Below, piece by piece: positions 36,466-48,455 of a stretch of DNA of 64,000 bases. The stretch spans positions 17,238,501-17,302,500 of the forward strand of contig CM077599.1 of the NCBI GenBank assembly GCA_039654915.1, in the 5' to 3' direction. This DNA is from Aquilaria yunnanensis. Lineage: Eukaryota; Streptophyta; Magnoliopsida; Malvales; Thymelaeaceae. The notes beneath the pieces were generated by a model. It did no database searches. It was given only the letters and a program-made list of their open reading frames with translations, and was not told where the DNA came from. The translations under genes and the position numbers were made by a program. How positions within the stretch are numbered: position 1 is the stretch's first letter; every line of letters begins with the position of its first letter.

Positions 36466-37488
36466 GGGAAAATAAAAAATTAAACACTCATATTTCCGTT
36501 CGGTCCGATTTGGTTACTAATGTTTTTTTCAGATGAAATTAATCACTAAAGTTACTAAGTCACCTTAAATCAGCCTGATGGCAATTAATTGAAATATTCT
36601 TTTTTTTTTTTAAAGATATATTCCGTTTGTTCTAAAGTGAAAAATAATGAATAAATCATTGAAATTTTTTGGTTGGCCCGATTATGCCACTTATGTTTGT
36701 TTTTTAGGCCGAATAAACTACGAATATTTTTAAATGAGTAAAATTGCTTATTCTCTGTTAAATTTAATATTTTATTCAATATTTATAGAGAATAGGGTTA
36801 GCATTTCATGGATAGAATTGGAAATATTGGATGATTACTTTGTTTTTCAGGGAGGGAGAAAATGAGTAAAATTAGTAGTTTATTTCATTATTTTTATCTT
36901 TTATTAAAATATAAGATATTCTATTTAAATGATTCTTAATAAATTCCTTCTCTTACTAAAATGGGACAAACTTTATAATACTTATAATAGGATTATTTTG
37001 GCTAATTGAGACTGAGAAATCATCATCCTCTCCCACTACCATTGTCCATAGAGACGACTTCAATTTTAAGTTTGCCTTCCCATTCCATGAGACTCAGGAC
37101 TACTGTTGATGTGAAATATGATGCATCTAATGACGGAAAAAGGGTAAATAATGAGGTTTCAAATATTGACTTTGTAGTTTGGAGAGAGAGAATAATCTAT
37201 GATTGATCAAAATATTAGTAGATTTCCTATTACAACAACAAAAGTAGTGTTTTTTGGACTATTTTAAACTTAAAATATCAATTATACCAAAAATAATAAA
37301 GATGGTGGTGAGTTTTCTAATTTTTCATTGAATTTTAAAGTGCAGTAGGTGAATTGGGTCATTTGAATAACATTTGTAGTTTATTCAATCATTTACATAA
37401 AATCATTGATTTATTTGAGTCACAAAAAACATAAGTGGCTGATTTGATCCAAGTAAAAAATTAAGTGGTTTTCTTAATGATTTTTGCC
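36466..37488. mobile_element. non-autonomous Mutator-like element 4
   Basis: A perfect 9-base target duplication, TTAAATATA, lies at 36457-36465 and 37489-37497. The element begins GGGAAAATAAAAAATTAAAC and ends with the inverse (minus-strand GGCAAAAATCATTAAG). The TIR text (GGTTACTAATGTTTTTTT and the like) resembles that of element 3 at 27329-28435, so the two are probably one family. No transposase and only short frames inside. It ends about 270 bases before the start codon of the dehydrogenase. Confidence 0.83.
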
Positions 37489-37497
37489 TTAAATATA

Positions 37498-37756
37498 TAA
37501 CTGTAAAAACAATCAAATTTTTTAAAAATACAGCTGGGATGGGAGTTGGCGCTTTGCTCAAACGATCTAGCAGTGTCCACCTGCCCGTGGACCGGGTCTT
37601 CATTGGTACGAAATGCAGGAGTAGTGGGTGGGTGGGTTGGTATTTTCAAGCGCATGCCCAGAGTAGTCCACCCGAGTACGATATACTTGGTGGTTGCAAG
37701 CCTTCACGCAGCACCGCCTTCAGAGTTCCGACTGCGACAGCACAACTTAGTTTCTC
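37498..37756 (+). promoter_or_regulatory. upstream region and 5' UTR of the ADH-like gene
   Basis: Base composition rises to ordinary GC content from about 37535. I see no convincing TATA box. The Mutator-like element just upstream (36466-37488) must sit at or near the promoter and could influence expression. Confidence 0.4.
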
Positions 37757-40541
37757 ATGGCTGATGGGAAAGTCCGCAGCGCAACCGCCGGAAAACCGAT
37801 TCGGTGCAGAGGTACGCCAACTTCTCTGATCAGTAATTTCCCTCTTTGGCCTAAGGCCGAAAGCTGAATTGCTTGTTTGTCGTTCGTAGCCGCCGTTTGT
37901 CGCAAACCGGGAGAGCCACTGTCGATGGAGGAAATAATTGTGGCTCCTCCGAATCCCCGCGAGGTCCGTCTGCGGATTATCTGTACTTCTCTCTGTCACA
38001 GCGACATCACTTTCTGGAAACTTGAGGTCGGTCAGAACTTCAACTCTCTATGTTTCAGAGGCGTTAGCTCTTGTTTCTTTTCTTGTTAAATGGGATGTTT
38101 GGTTATTGTTGTTTGAAGGCACCGCCTGCTTGTTATCCCAGAATTCTCGGCCACGAGGCAATCGGGTACGTGTAAACCTTAGTCCGGTTTCGCTTCTACC
38201 TTATTTTTCATAGTTTATTGAGCCATTTGTTGCAGGTATGTGGAGAGTGTGGGGGAGGGCGTAGACGAGGTATCTGAAGGAGATGTAGTGATTCCGACCT
38301 TCATGTCCGATTGTGGGGAATGTGTGGATTGCAGCTCGAAAAAGAGCAACTTATGTTCGAAGTTCCCGTTTAAGGTCCATCCATGGATGCCTAGATATGA
38401 GGAGAGTCGATTTAGAGATCTTAAAGGAGAGGTTTTGTACCACTTTCTGTTCGTATCGAGCTTCTGTGAATACACGGTTGTTGATGTTGCCCATGTGGTG
38501 AAAGTTGATCGTACAATACCACCAAATAGAGCTTGCCTCTTAAGTTGTGGAGTGTCCACAGGTAGCTTATTGTGAATCTCTTTGTTCTCTTGCAAGAGAT
38601 CTTAGGAGACAAAGAGTTGCTTGTTAAATTGACAATGCTGTTTTTGTAGGAGTTGGTGCTGCTTGGAGAACAGCAAATGTCGAGGCAGGATCAACTGTTG
38701 CTATTTTTGGCCTAGGGTCAATTGGGTTAGCGGTATGTTCTTCAAGGATGTTCAAGTGTTATATTCTGTCTTTTGGCTGAGATTCTGGTCAGCAAGTTTT
38801 TGTTTGGTAAGACCTGATGAAATTTGGTTTCTAGGTTTCAGAAGGAGCAAGATCACGTGGTGCAAGCAGAATTATAGGCATTGACGTGAATCCAGGCAAA
38901 TTTGAAATTGGTTAGTCATTCTATCTGTGAGAGTGGTGATCATTTCAGTGTAAAAAGAAGGAACTTGTTGGGGCCAGTGCTTCTTCATGTTCCCCACAAT
39001 ATTTGGAACTCAGTTGCTTCTTTGATACAAGTGACGTTTGGTTCTGTTCAGTGAGATGATTGTATAACATCGATTGTGGTGATTTTTTCTCTTAGGCTTG
39101 TTACCCTTTCTTAAATTTTCACCTGCAGGAAAAGAGTTTGGAGTGACAGACTTTGTTAATGCTAAAAACTGTGGAGACAGATCTGTGAGCCAGGTATCAC
39201 TTTGTGGTGTCCCATGTACATTGTTAGTTTCTAATACTGCATCTTAATATGCATCCAGCAAGTCAAATTGCTGTATTCTTGAATATTGAGCAACCGGTTA
39301 CCAACTACTTTGTGTTTGCTTATCGCCTCACTATGATTTTATGATTTTAAATGGAATTGAGTTGTCTCTGCTCTTGGAAGTTTTAGCAATAAAAACGCAT
39401 GAATTGTATGCATTGAAATTCTCATAGACCTTTGCTTCTTCAGTGCAATAGCTTATAGGCTGTAGCCACCTTTTTCTTTTGAAGGATATTGGGCTAATAG
39501 CTAATTCCTACCTATATTCTGTTCTTTCTCTGTGTAGGTAATCAAGGAGATGACAGATGGTGGCGCAGATTATTGCTTTGAATGTGTTGGTCAAGCAACT
39601 TTGGTGCAGGAAGCGTATGCTTGCTGCCGAAAGGTCTCTCTCTTTCCCTCCTGAACTCTATACTAGAAAAGCATCTTAAACGAACTACCAGTTGAGATGG
39701 GTAGCAAAAGGAAGTTTTTGATTTGATGGGCAAATCTACATGAAATGAACATCCTCTCTGTTCTTAACCATTTCAAGAATTAGCTTCTGTGGCGGTCCCA
39801 GTGAACCAGTAGGCATGTCTTTTATTGAAAAACTGCCATGGTTTCTTTAATAATTTATTGGCATTTGTTTCTGAGTCCTTCAGGGTTGGGGAAAGACAAT
39901 TGTCATGGGAGTAGACAAGCCAGGAGCTCTGCTGACTTTCAGTTCTCACGATGTGCTTCATGAGGGGAAGTCCCTGATGGGATCGCTGTTTGGGGGACTC
40001 AAACCGAAATCTGATATCCCAATTCTCCTTCAACGTTACAGAGACAAGGTGACTCATACACTGATTTATTGTCCTTGCTTGTTCTCCCTTGGTTTGTGTC
40101 CGTGATTTCTGTGTTTTAGTTGTTGCTGTATATGTTGCCTTCATACCTGAGGTTTGTAGCTCTCAAATCTCGATGTTTATCTGGCCTTTAGTAGTTCATT
40201 TGGCGAAGCATTGTTTGTTTGTTACAGAACTGTGTCTGTTAGATAACCTTCTGGTCCTGGGTGCGGGGCAAGAGTGAGCATGCCTTAGGAAAAGGAGCTT
40301 TTAGTTCTAAACAACCATAGCTATGTCAGTGGTCTGCGTATGCAGGACACTGTAAATGGCGGACACGAAGTATTAACAAGGGCTGATATCTGTGTTTCTA
40401 TTCCAGGAACTGCAGCTTGACAAGTTTGTCACTCATGAAGTGGGGTTTGAGGACATCAACAAAGCCTTTGAGTTACTAATTGAAGGGAAGAGCATCAGGT
40501 GCGTGATTTGGATGGACAAAAGCGCCGCTTCTTACGACTAA
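37757..40541 (+). CDS. zinc-dependent alcohol dehydrogenase, ADH-like 7 type, complete
   Basis: Ten exons: 37757-37811, 37890-38026, 38119-38165, 38236-38561, 38650-38732, 38835-38910, 39129-39193, 39538-39633, 39884-40048, 40407-40541. All junctions are GT-AG and in phase, giving 394 residues and a TAA stop. It is a plant medium-chain dehydrogenase. Catalytic zinc ligands are Cys54 (TSLCHSD), His76-Glu77 (GHE) and Cys184 (LLSCGVSTG); structural zinc ligands are Cys106, 109, 112 and 120. The NAD fold has GLGSIG (209-214) and Asp233 after the second strand, which favours NAD over NADP. Sequence and exon pattern agree closely with Arabidopsis ADH-like 7 (At5g42250) as I remember it. Such enzymes oxidise alcohols or reduce aldehydes in the cytosol; the natural substrate is not established. 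Confidence 0.95.
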
Positions 40542-40759
40542 AGCGTCAAAGGCAAAACCTTGTTGACTCCCGTCTTTCTCATCCATGTTTGTCAATAACT
40601 CACAGCTGTCTGATACTGTGAATGTGAATCCGCGGGATTACTAGAGAGAAAACAATTCAACAGAACAAAAAAAAAATAAAAAAGGAGCCCTTGCCCTTGA
40701 TGCCCTTCTGGGTACCGCCACCCAATCGTACAAAATAAGTAAATAAATTGAGGACAACC
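40542..40759. other. 3' flank of the ADH-like gene up to the hAT insertion
   Basis: Contains the 3' UTR. No strong AATAAA is seen before an A-rich stretch at 40663-40683. The hAT element starts at 40760, just beyond. Confidence 0.5.
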
Positions 40760-40851
40760 CTAAGTTGCACAGAGCGGGAGTGAGAACAGGAGCGAGAGTG
40801 CGAATTCGTTAAACTTTAAAAAATATAAAGAGCGGGAGTGGCTCGAAAGCG

Positions 40852-40852
<1 letters not shown>

Positions 40853-40921
<69 letters not shown>
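40853..40921. repeat. (AT)n microsatellite, about 68 bp
   Basis: An uninterrupted TATATA run inside the left end of the hAT element. The uninterrupted length suggests ongoing slippage; it should be length-polymorphic. Confidence 0.97.
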
Positions 40922-40924
<3 letters not shown>

Positions 40925-41064
40925 TAAAATGTTAAATGTAGACATAACAAGTAAATGAATATCCAACTTTGACATAAGTTATTTCCATAAGAAGTAATAA
41001 GTATCAAACTCAAGTTCAAAAACTAGACCAAATCCAATGACTACTCTAGGACTAGAAAAAACAC

Positions 41065-43482
41065 CTAATTATTTCTAGGTCTTTTGCCACGGGCTATTTC
41101 TTCTCTACGCACTTGAGACAAGTTAGATTGTGCTTGATTGGAACTTGAAACTTGGGAAGAAATCTGAGGTTCGTCATCTCCATAAAGAAATGTGTGATCT
41201 TTTCTATGAATTGCCTCCATGTCATTGTCTAGAACATCATCATATATAAAATTATCTCAATCCTTGTATGATGATTCATAATCTTCTCTGTAACGTGTCA
41301 ATAATCTATTATTGTAGTGCACATATACCAACGATTCAGCTCGATCTGCATTCAACTTATTTCTCCTTACATTCTTACATTATGAATATGTGAGTATGTG
41401 CTCCAAACTCTCTCAACACATGAAGTATTAACACTTTGAGAAAGAACTTTGATCGCTAGATTATATAATTCAGGAGCAGCCACACCATACAAATTCCACC
41501 AAGCAATAGCACTCATCATTTTTCTATCTTTAATAGCAGCAAATACTCCTCCATCACTTGTAAAGTCACTAAGCTGCTGACGAATTAATGGTGTCTCTCA
41601 AATCATGAACTAGTTGATCAACCACATTCAAATAAGTCCCTAAAAATGTTACAATAAATTATTCTTATTATTAGTAATAATAGAAAAAATAAATTACATG
41701 ATGAACACATAACATAAATTTGGCCACTTTGTGTCAATTGTTTTTTTTAATCTAATTTAGTTCTTCATGTAAAATGCAATAATCACACAAAAGAAAAACT
41801 GAATGTAGAATGTAGCAACTTTACAAAAGGATTTAGAACAAAATAAACATGATTGGAAAATTATACATACCTTGCACAAATGGATTGGCATGAGGCTTGA
41901 TCCTCCTCTTTCCACAATGACCTAATTTTTGCAGCTATGCTTGTGAATAATAAAATGGAGTAAGTACATAAGCAAGTGTGTGCGGCGACAAATTCATTTT
42001 TCTCCATCTTTCAAAAACCAAATTTTCCACAGTTCCATACAAAACAATGTCATGCTGTAAAACTTCTTCAATGGAACCTATCATATCTTCCATTCTTTGA
42101 TACACCTCCCCAACAACTGCTTTATTAGAGTCACAAAAGTGAATCATGTTCCAAATTGGTTTTGTGATAGACACTATGAATTTCACTTGTCTCCAAAACT
42201 CATCATCCAACACCACTTTTTTAACTTGATCATGCTCCAAATTCGATCTAGAATTTCCTTTTTTAAGGTCTTCCCATTCTTCATTCAAAACCATGCTTAT
42301 CAAAGCATTTTTCACTTGAAGAAGACGGTCTAATACTACATAATGATGGCCAAATCTGGTTTTTTTTCACTTGAATCACATCCAATGCTGAAAAGGTTCT
42401 AAAGATATGTAACACAAAAGTATGATTTTTTATATAGTTCACCACTCTTTTTTCCTTTTCATAACAATCATTGAAAAATGACAAGTCCGGATGAAATGCC
42501 TTGGCAAGATCTTTCATAAGAAGACTAAGTGTATGGGCCATACAACTAGATCAAAGAATATGGGGATGTCTAGCTTGAATGATATCTCCAGTAGCTTTAC
42601 AATTAGAAGCATTATCTGTTAAAATTTGCACAACACTGTATGTCCCTATAGTTTCAATAGCCTTAAGCAAAATATCAACAATGAATTGAGCATTTTTCTC
42701 ATCACCAGAACAATCAACAGCATTCAAGAATATAGCTCTTCCTCCTGAAATAGCCAAAACATTTATCAATGGTTGGTTTTTTATATTAGACCAACCATCT
42801 GAGACTATTGAAACTCCATACTGAGGTCATTGTTCCTTAATAGGAATTAAAACACGATCAATTTTCATCTTTTCTCTATTAAGAAGGATTATCCTTATTT
42901 TCTCATAATTTGGAGGTTTATATCCTTTAGGAGCTTCATTTATTGCTCTGACAACATTAACCCAGAATGGAGATCTTGCAGTGTTAAAAGGGATTCCACA
43001 ACCATAAAAGTAGCTAGCAATAATACCATAAGTTTCTTCTCTAGAAGATAACTTAAACAATTCCCCAATATGCTTTGTTCCGTGTTCACGTGCCCTATTC
43101 ATATCATGTGTTGGTGGAACAATGGGTAGACTGGGAAGAGGGGTCTTACGGGTACTACCCCCAAAAAGTTTTTGAGCATCTTTTTCTTCTTTTTTCAGTT
43201 CAGCTTTTTCATGTTTTGTCATTTTATTGCAAATAGCAATCCCTTGAGCTCATTGTCCAGGCAATAATCCAATTAAGTGAGCTCTTATACGAGAGTAGGT
43301 CCCGTGTAAGGTTTTGGTTTGCAACCAAAATTACAGATCCACTTGTCCTTTTTATTCTCAATGTATGTCACATACCTTCTCAAAGGTGTAGAGTTCAATT
43401 CTTTGCATTGGTCATCGGTGTCTCCAATTGAATCTTTTCTTGATTGTGAATCTCCTCTTTGTTCATTGTAATTTTCTTCCAT
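41065..43482 (-). pseudogene. hAT-family transposase (BED finger, DUF659, hAT dimerisation domain), decayed
   Basis: The minus strand starts at 43482 ([10 protein letters not shown]). It then shows a BED-like zinc finger ([14 protein letters not shown], then RAHLIGL) near 43230-43330, a DUF659 segment (42551-42860: GGRAIFLNAVDCSG, VVQILTDNASN), a central part (42281-42541 and 41935-42315: WEDLKKG, FWRQVKFIVSITKP) and the C-terminal dimerisation domain (41340-41560: [35 protein letters not shown]). An intron of about 230 bases (41645-41870) keeps GT-AG borders, and a 5' leader intron is visible at 43488-44310. Four or more stops or shifts interrupt the frame, so it is not expected to make an active transposase. 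Confidence 0.85.
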
Positions 43483-44927
43483 TGTAGCTACAAATAAGAA
43501 ATAATAGTATTTAATCAAGATGGGATAAATGGATAAATGGAGGAAGAGCCAATAACTACAAAAATTCCAAGATGGCATGGCATAATTATTTTTAACACTT
43601 CAGTAAGCAATTTATGCTTGAACTCTAGTAATTATAGATGGCCAAAAGTATTTCCTAAACATCACAACACAATGGCCGAAGGTTAAAAAGCCAATATATA
43701 TTTTTTTTATAGGTAATCAAATAACAGTATGTTTTCTGTTTCATGTACACGTTGAGGAACAATAACATAGGCCAAGACTCAAGTTAGCAAACAAGAAACA
43801 ACACCACACTACAAAACAAAGCCTTAAAAATTAATTACCAGATAGTTCTCAAAACCACAATAAAAAGCCTATATTGCTTAAATAATCACACAAAAACAGA
43901 TGGCATAGATAGCTTGCCATGCACAGACAAACAATCTTACTTTCAGCTTCATGAATCACGTACAAAAGATAGCTTGCCACGCACGCACGAACAAACAATC
44001 TTACTCTCAGACGTATGATATTCTTCTTTCACGCAAAAAACAGAGACCGAATAGGCTTAGAGAGTACTAAAGACCACGCAACAGAGGCTGCTCGCTGCCT
44101 GCCACACATAAAAAAACAGAGTATCTAGAGACGACGCAAAAACATAGTCCATGTTCTTCATTCACGAACAAACAGAGATCGTATACAATTTGGCACACAC
44201 GAACAAACAGAGACCATATATTGCTTCACGAATCACGCAAAAAACAGAGGCATGTTCGTCATTCACGCACAAACAGAGAACATTGTTAATTATTTCAGGA
44301 AAAAACTCACCAGTATATGTTTGTTGCTGCCCACTCCCAATTTTTTGCTGCTGTCGAATTAAATGCCATATAGCTGCAATTGCTACTTTGAAATTGCTTA
44401 GCTACGATGTCTTGTTTGTGGTCTCAACCTTAAGATCGCATGATTCGCATCTAAACATAGGATTTGATTTTGAATTTTTTTTCTTTTGTTTTTAGGGTTT
44501 AGCTCTGAATCTCTGACTTGAGTAAGAAGAAGAGACGTACACGGCACATAGTTAAAAGCCTGAACCGACGTATCATGAGATTCATGACAAAACTCAAGAA
44601 TTAAAGTTGAAATTCTGACTGCAAATGAAATTCGCGAACTCAAATAACCAGCGTGCGATTTCTATTTCCTTGGAGCGCGAATTTATGGCGCTTTCACGCT
44701 GAAAGCGTAAAAATGCGCTCTGGAGTCGGAAGCGGTAATTAGGGAGGTGTTTTTATGTAACCTAGGGACAACCTAATAAGTGGTGAGGTTTTACTTAAAT
44801 CATGGCGGATAACCTTGGTGTATTTTTAAGTGACTATTGAGTTAAATTTTCAAGTGTACTCGGCTATTATTGTGATAGTAAGAAAAGTTACATTTGAAGG
44901 GTTTTGAGTTAGATTCTAGAGGGCTGT

Positions 44928-45645
44928 TCGTTTAGAGTTAATACTCTTCTATTAACACGTTATTTGGGTTAAATACATTGACCAACTTTCAACTAGAAAG
45001 AAACCCCCCTCAAACAATATAAAATTACACACTATACCGCTCGACTATGCCATTCCACTTGCAATGCCCTTCCGCGGCTACCATGCGGGCCATGCCCACC
45101 TCTATCGCTCCCAAACCGAGATGCCTAAGAGTTGGAGGCCTATTAATTTTGCTCGAGAGAATGCATGAAGACTTGGAGTTCATGAGAATGGCAAGATCTT
45201 CATGTAGGGGAAGACAACATGTATCTTCGTGCACAGAGGAAGGCGGCAGCATACTGCAGATCAAGCATCTCTTCGGCGGAGCTTGTCAGCCTTCGCGTAA
45301 AATAGGATGAGTTTGTCGGCAATCAGCCTGGGAATGTCAGCGATCGGCCTGGGAACGTTAACAATTGGCCTTGGAACGTCGGCAATCATCCTAGGAACGT
45401 CGAACGTGGGCCTGGGAAAGCCAGTGATCGCCCTGAGAATGTCGGCAATCGAATTGAGAACGTTGAATAGGGCGACCTGACTTGGGAAGTAGCTTCTAGC
45501 CACCGAGAAGAAATGACGTAATTTTGTGAATGAAATGACCTGTAATTTTGGGTACTTTTAGGGTGGGTTTTGTCTGTTTGAAAGCTGGTCAATATGTTTG
45601 ACCTAAATAACATATGAACAGGAGGGTATTAACTCTAAATGAACT
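44928..45645. mobile_element. long-TIR non-autonomous element (Mutator-like), with minisatellite
   Basis: About 90-bp inverted ends: the left TTTAGAGTTAATACTC with TTGGGTTAAATACATTGACC recurs inverted at the right (GGTCAATATGTTTGACC, GGGTATTAACTCTAAATG). The interior is GC-rich, with a minus-strand open frame at 45025-45264 that I do not recognise, and a 21-bp minisatellite. Target duplication not resolved. Confidence 0.65.
45308..45460. repeat. 21-bp minisatellite, about seven units
   Basis: Degenerate copies of AACGTCGGCAATCGGCCTGG, each 21 bases, follow one another. On the minus strand they encode a seven-residue repeat like PRPIADV that stays open within 45261-45503. It may be a captured coding repeat; no protein family is recognised. 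Confidence 0.8.
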
Positions 45646-47820
45646 GAATTTTTGGGTATTAACTCTAAAGTGTTTTTTTTTTTTTATGAATTGTAAATTT
45701 GTAATTGAAATGCTTTCTGTTTAGCATTAATTTGGAACCTTTAGCTTGCTAATTTTTTTTCAAATAGCTTGGTATTGTTATCTTATGATTTGCACTATGC
45801 CTTAACAATTTACAATCTAGCGTGTAAAGGTGGCCACTGGGCTGGGTCGACACGGACCCGGCTCGGGTCAAACTTGGCTCGGCACTGTTAAACATGGGCC
45901 CGGCCCAGCACGGAATGGACTCAGAGGGTGGCAGGGTGAGTTTGGGCCTAGGAGAGGAGGGAAGCCAAAATTAGACAAATTGGCCTTCAAACCCGCTCAA
46001 ACTCGGACCGGCCCACGACCTGGTTGAGTCGGGTAGGGCTCAGGCTGGGTCAGCCGTTCAACTTCTCGTTAAGTAGTTTTCAGATTTTTTGAAAATTTGG
46101 TAAAATTACATCTACCCCCTCCAACGGCTCCAAACTTTTCTTTTGACCTCCAAACTTTTTTACCTTCAATCAATAGCTACTAACGGCTAGTTTTTTAGGG
46201 CTTTTTGGGTAAAATAAAATTTTTCTTCTCCTATAAATAGGTAGCCTCCTTCCCACACTTCCTCACACCAATCTTCTATTCTCCAATCTCCTACAATATT
46301 CTCTCATTCTCTCTACTATCTCTCTCCAAGTTTTTTAATCTTTCACTAATATTTTCTTAATTGCCTCTTAATCATCTCTTCAATTATTTTCTTCCATTAA
46401 TGGCTTTACGAGGGAAGAACTCTAGCAAGGGCAAGGGTGTTACCTCCTCCTCATACGACACAGGGGTTGGTTCATTTTTGTGAGGACGTTTATTCCACAA
46501 AAATCGAGGCTCGCATTCACAAGAAATTACCGACAATGATCCAAACATCGACATGAAGGCATACGACCTTGGTCTTGATGATCAACTTTCTGATGATGAC
46601 GTTGAGGAAATTCCACAGACCCAACTCGGTGCTGAGGGGTCCCAACCGACGCCACAAAGCGAGCAACCCGAACGGAATCAAGTAAAGAGCGGGAATTTGA
46701 AGGCTTCCATTTGGGCGCATTATGATCAAATTTGGGAAGGTGAAACGAGATATGCCAAGTGCAAACATTGCGACAACAAATTTGCACACAAATTAAACTC
46801 CGGGACGAGTACCCTCACGAGGCACTTGACCAAAGTCCATGGAGACATCGACGGCATTTCCGGTGGACAAACACAACTGACGAGTGTTGGTAGCTTCGAC
46901 GATTCAGGTATTTTTTGATTTAATCCAAAAACTGTTAAATAAGGTTTAATTAATTGGATGATGATTACTGAAAAACCATTTAAACAAGCTAAGGATGAAT
47001 ACTTAGAAAGATTCACTCAAGAAAATCTAAATCATGCTTATAAAAAAACATCTAAGCAAACGGCTAGAAGAAAAAACTTTAAACTGTATGAAGCTAGGAG
47101 AAATGATTTACAAGTATATTTTTCTACCGTTGATCATTGTCTGTCATTTACATATGATATGTAGATATCTCCAATAAGACAAAATTATTATTATGTTACT
47201 CATCATTGGATAGATGGTGAATGAGTTATTAAAAAATGGATAATTGCTTTCAAATGTAAGGAATTTGATCATACAGGTTGGAATATTTTCAATTGCATTA
47301 TTGAAAGTTTGCGTGAATTTTTTGTTGTCGATAAATTTTTATCTATTTCTTTTGACAATGCTTCAAACAATGATTCGGTGGTGAGAGAATTGATAAAAGA
47401 AATAAAACCACTGCTTGATGGAAAATTTGTTCATGTTCGTTGCTTGTATCACATTTTGAATTTACATGTTCAAAATGGTTTACACTACTGCAAAACCAAA
47501 TTGAGAAAATTCAGAATGCTTTACTTTTGTTAAAACAAGGAGCAAATTGACTCGTGAATTTAAAATATTTTGTATTGAAAATGGGATGAATTTTTCTTGG
47601 AAAATGTTTAAATTTGATTGGCCCACTCAATGGAACTCAACATTTGACATGTTAAATGACACTTAACCATGTACAAATCTTTTGACTGGCTTTGTCAACT
47701 CAAAAGTGCAAGGCGACTGGCTAACGGACGAGATTTTGGAAAAATATTTTAGGTTAATTGAGTTGCTTATATATTTTTATGAGGTAACAAACTTTTTCTT
47801 TGGGGTTTATTACCCAATAG

Positions 47821-48058
47821 TGCACCAAGCAATGTTATATTTTTGTAAACATCATCTATGTTTTCCACCAATACAAGGACGATGAGTTTTTGAAACCAAC
47901 TGTTGAAGCAATGCAAAAGAAATGGCTTGAAACCAATATTGCACCAAGCAATGTTATATTTTTGTAAACATCATCCATGTTTTCCATCAATACAAGGACG
48001 ATGAGTTTTTGAAATCAACTGTTGAAGCAATGCAAAAGAAATGGCTTGATTATTTTCA
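47821..48058 (+). repeat. 119-bp tandem duplication in the hAT pseudogene
   Basis: Copies start at 47821 and 47940 (CACCAAGCAATGTTATATTT) and end at AAATGGCTTGA. The length is not a multiple of three, so it shifts the frame. Confidence 0.88.
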
Positions 48059-48171
48059 ACAAATCCCACAAATTTATCTTGTTACAAGTGCATTAGGTCC
48101 AAATGTCAAAATCACGGGTTGTCTGCAATTGTTAGAAGCATACTATCATACATATTTAAGTCAAGCACAAG

Positions 48172-48455
48172 TTTTTGCACTTGTTATTTCTACTGAAGTT
48201 GACCACAATTTGAGAGAGTTATACAAACTCTACTTCGTTAGGCATTCTGATAAGGTTAGGTCATCCAATCCAACACCCGCCCGACATTCAACCTCCTTAT
48301 CATCATCAAGGTTTTTTGCACTTGCTATTTCCACTGAAGCTGACCACAATTTGAGAGAGTTATACAAACTCTACTTCATTAAGCATTCTGATATGGTTAG
48401 GTCATCCGATCCAACACCCGCCCGACATTCAACCTCCTCATCATCATTAAGGTTC
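48172..48455 (+). repeat. 141-bp in-frame tandem duplication in the hAT pseudogene
   Basis: Two units of 47 codons (DHNLRELYKLYF, then SSxPTPARHSTS) follow each other in one frame within 48009-48515, differing at about ten bases. Confidence 0.88.

Larger units (their letters stand above)
40760..44765 (-). mobile_element. hAT transposon, 4.0 kb, with 8-bp target duplication
   Basis: The 8-base direct repeat GGACAACC lies at 40752-40759 and 44766-44773, the hAT hallmark. The ends are short imperfect inverted repeats (CTAAGTTGCA on the left; minus-strand CTAGGTTACA on the right, 8 of 10 matching). Subterminal GAGCGGGAGTG-like and GAAAGCG motifs occur near both ends. The transposase gene lies inside on the minus strand. 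A perfect (AT)n of about 68 bases lies near the left end. Confidence 0.83.

Noticed and set aside
40760..40975. Open frame with IYIYIY repeats
   Set aside because: Translation of the (AT)n microsatellite.
45830..46027. GC-rich frame with RPGPA-type text
   Set aside because: It is the GGCCCGG-rich terminal part of the second hAT element, not a gene.
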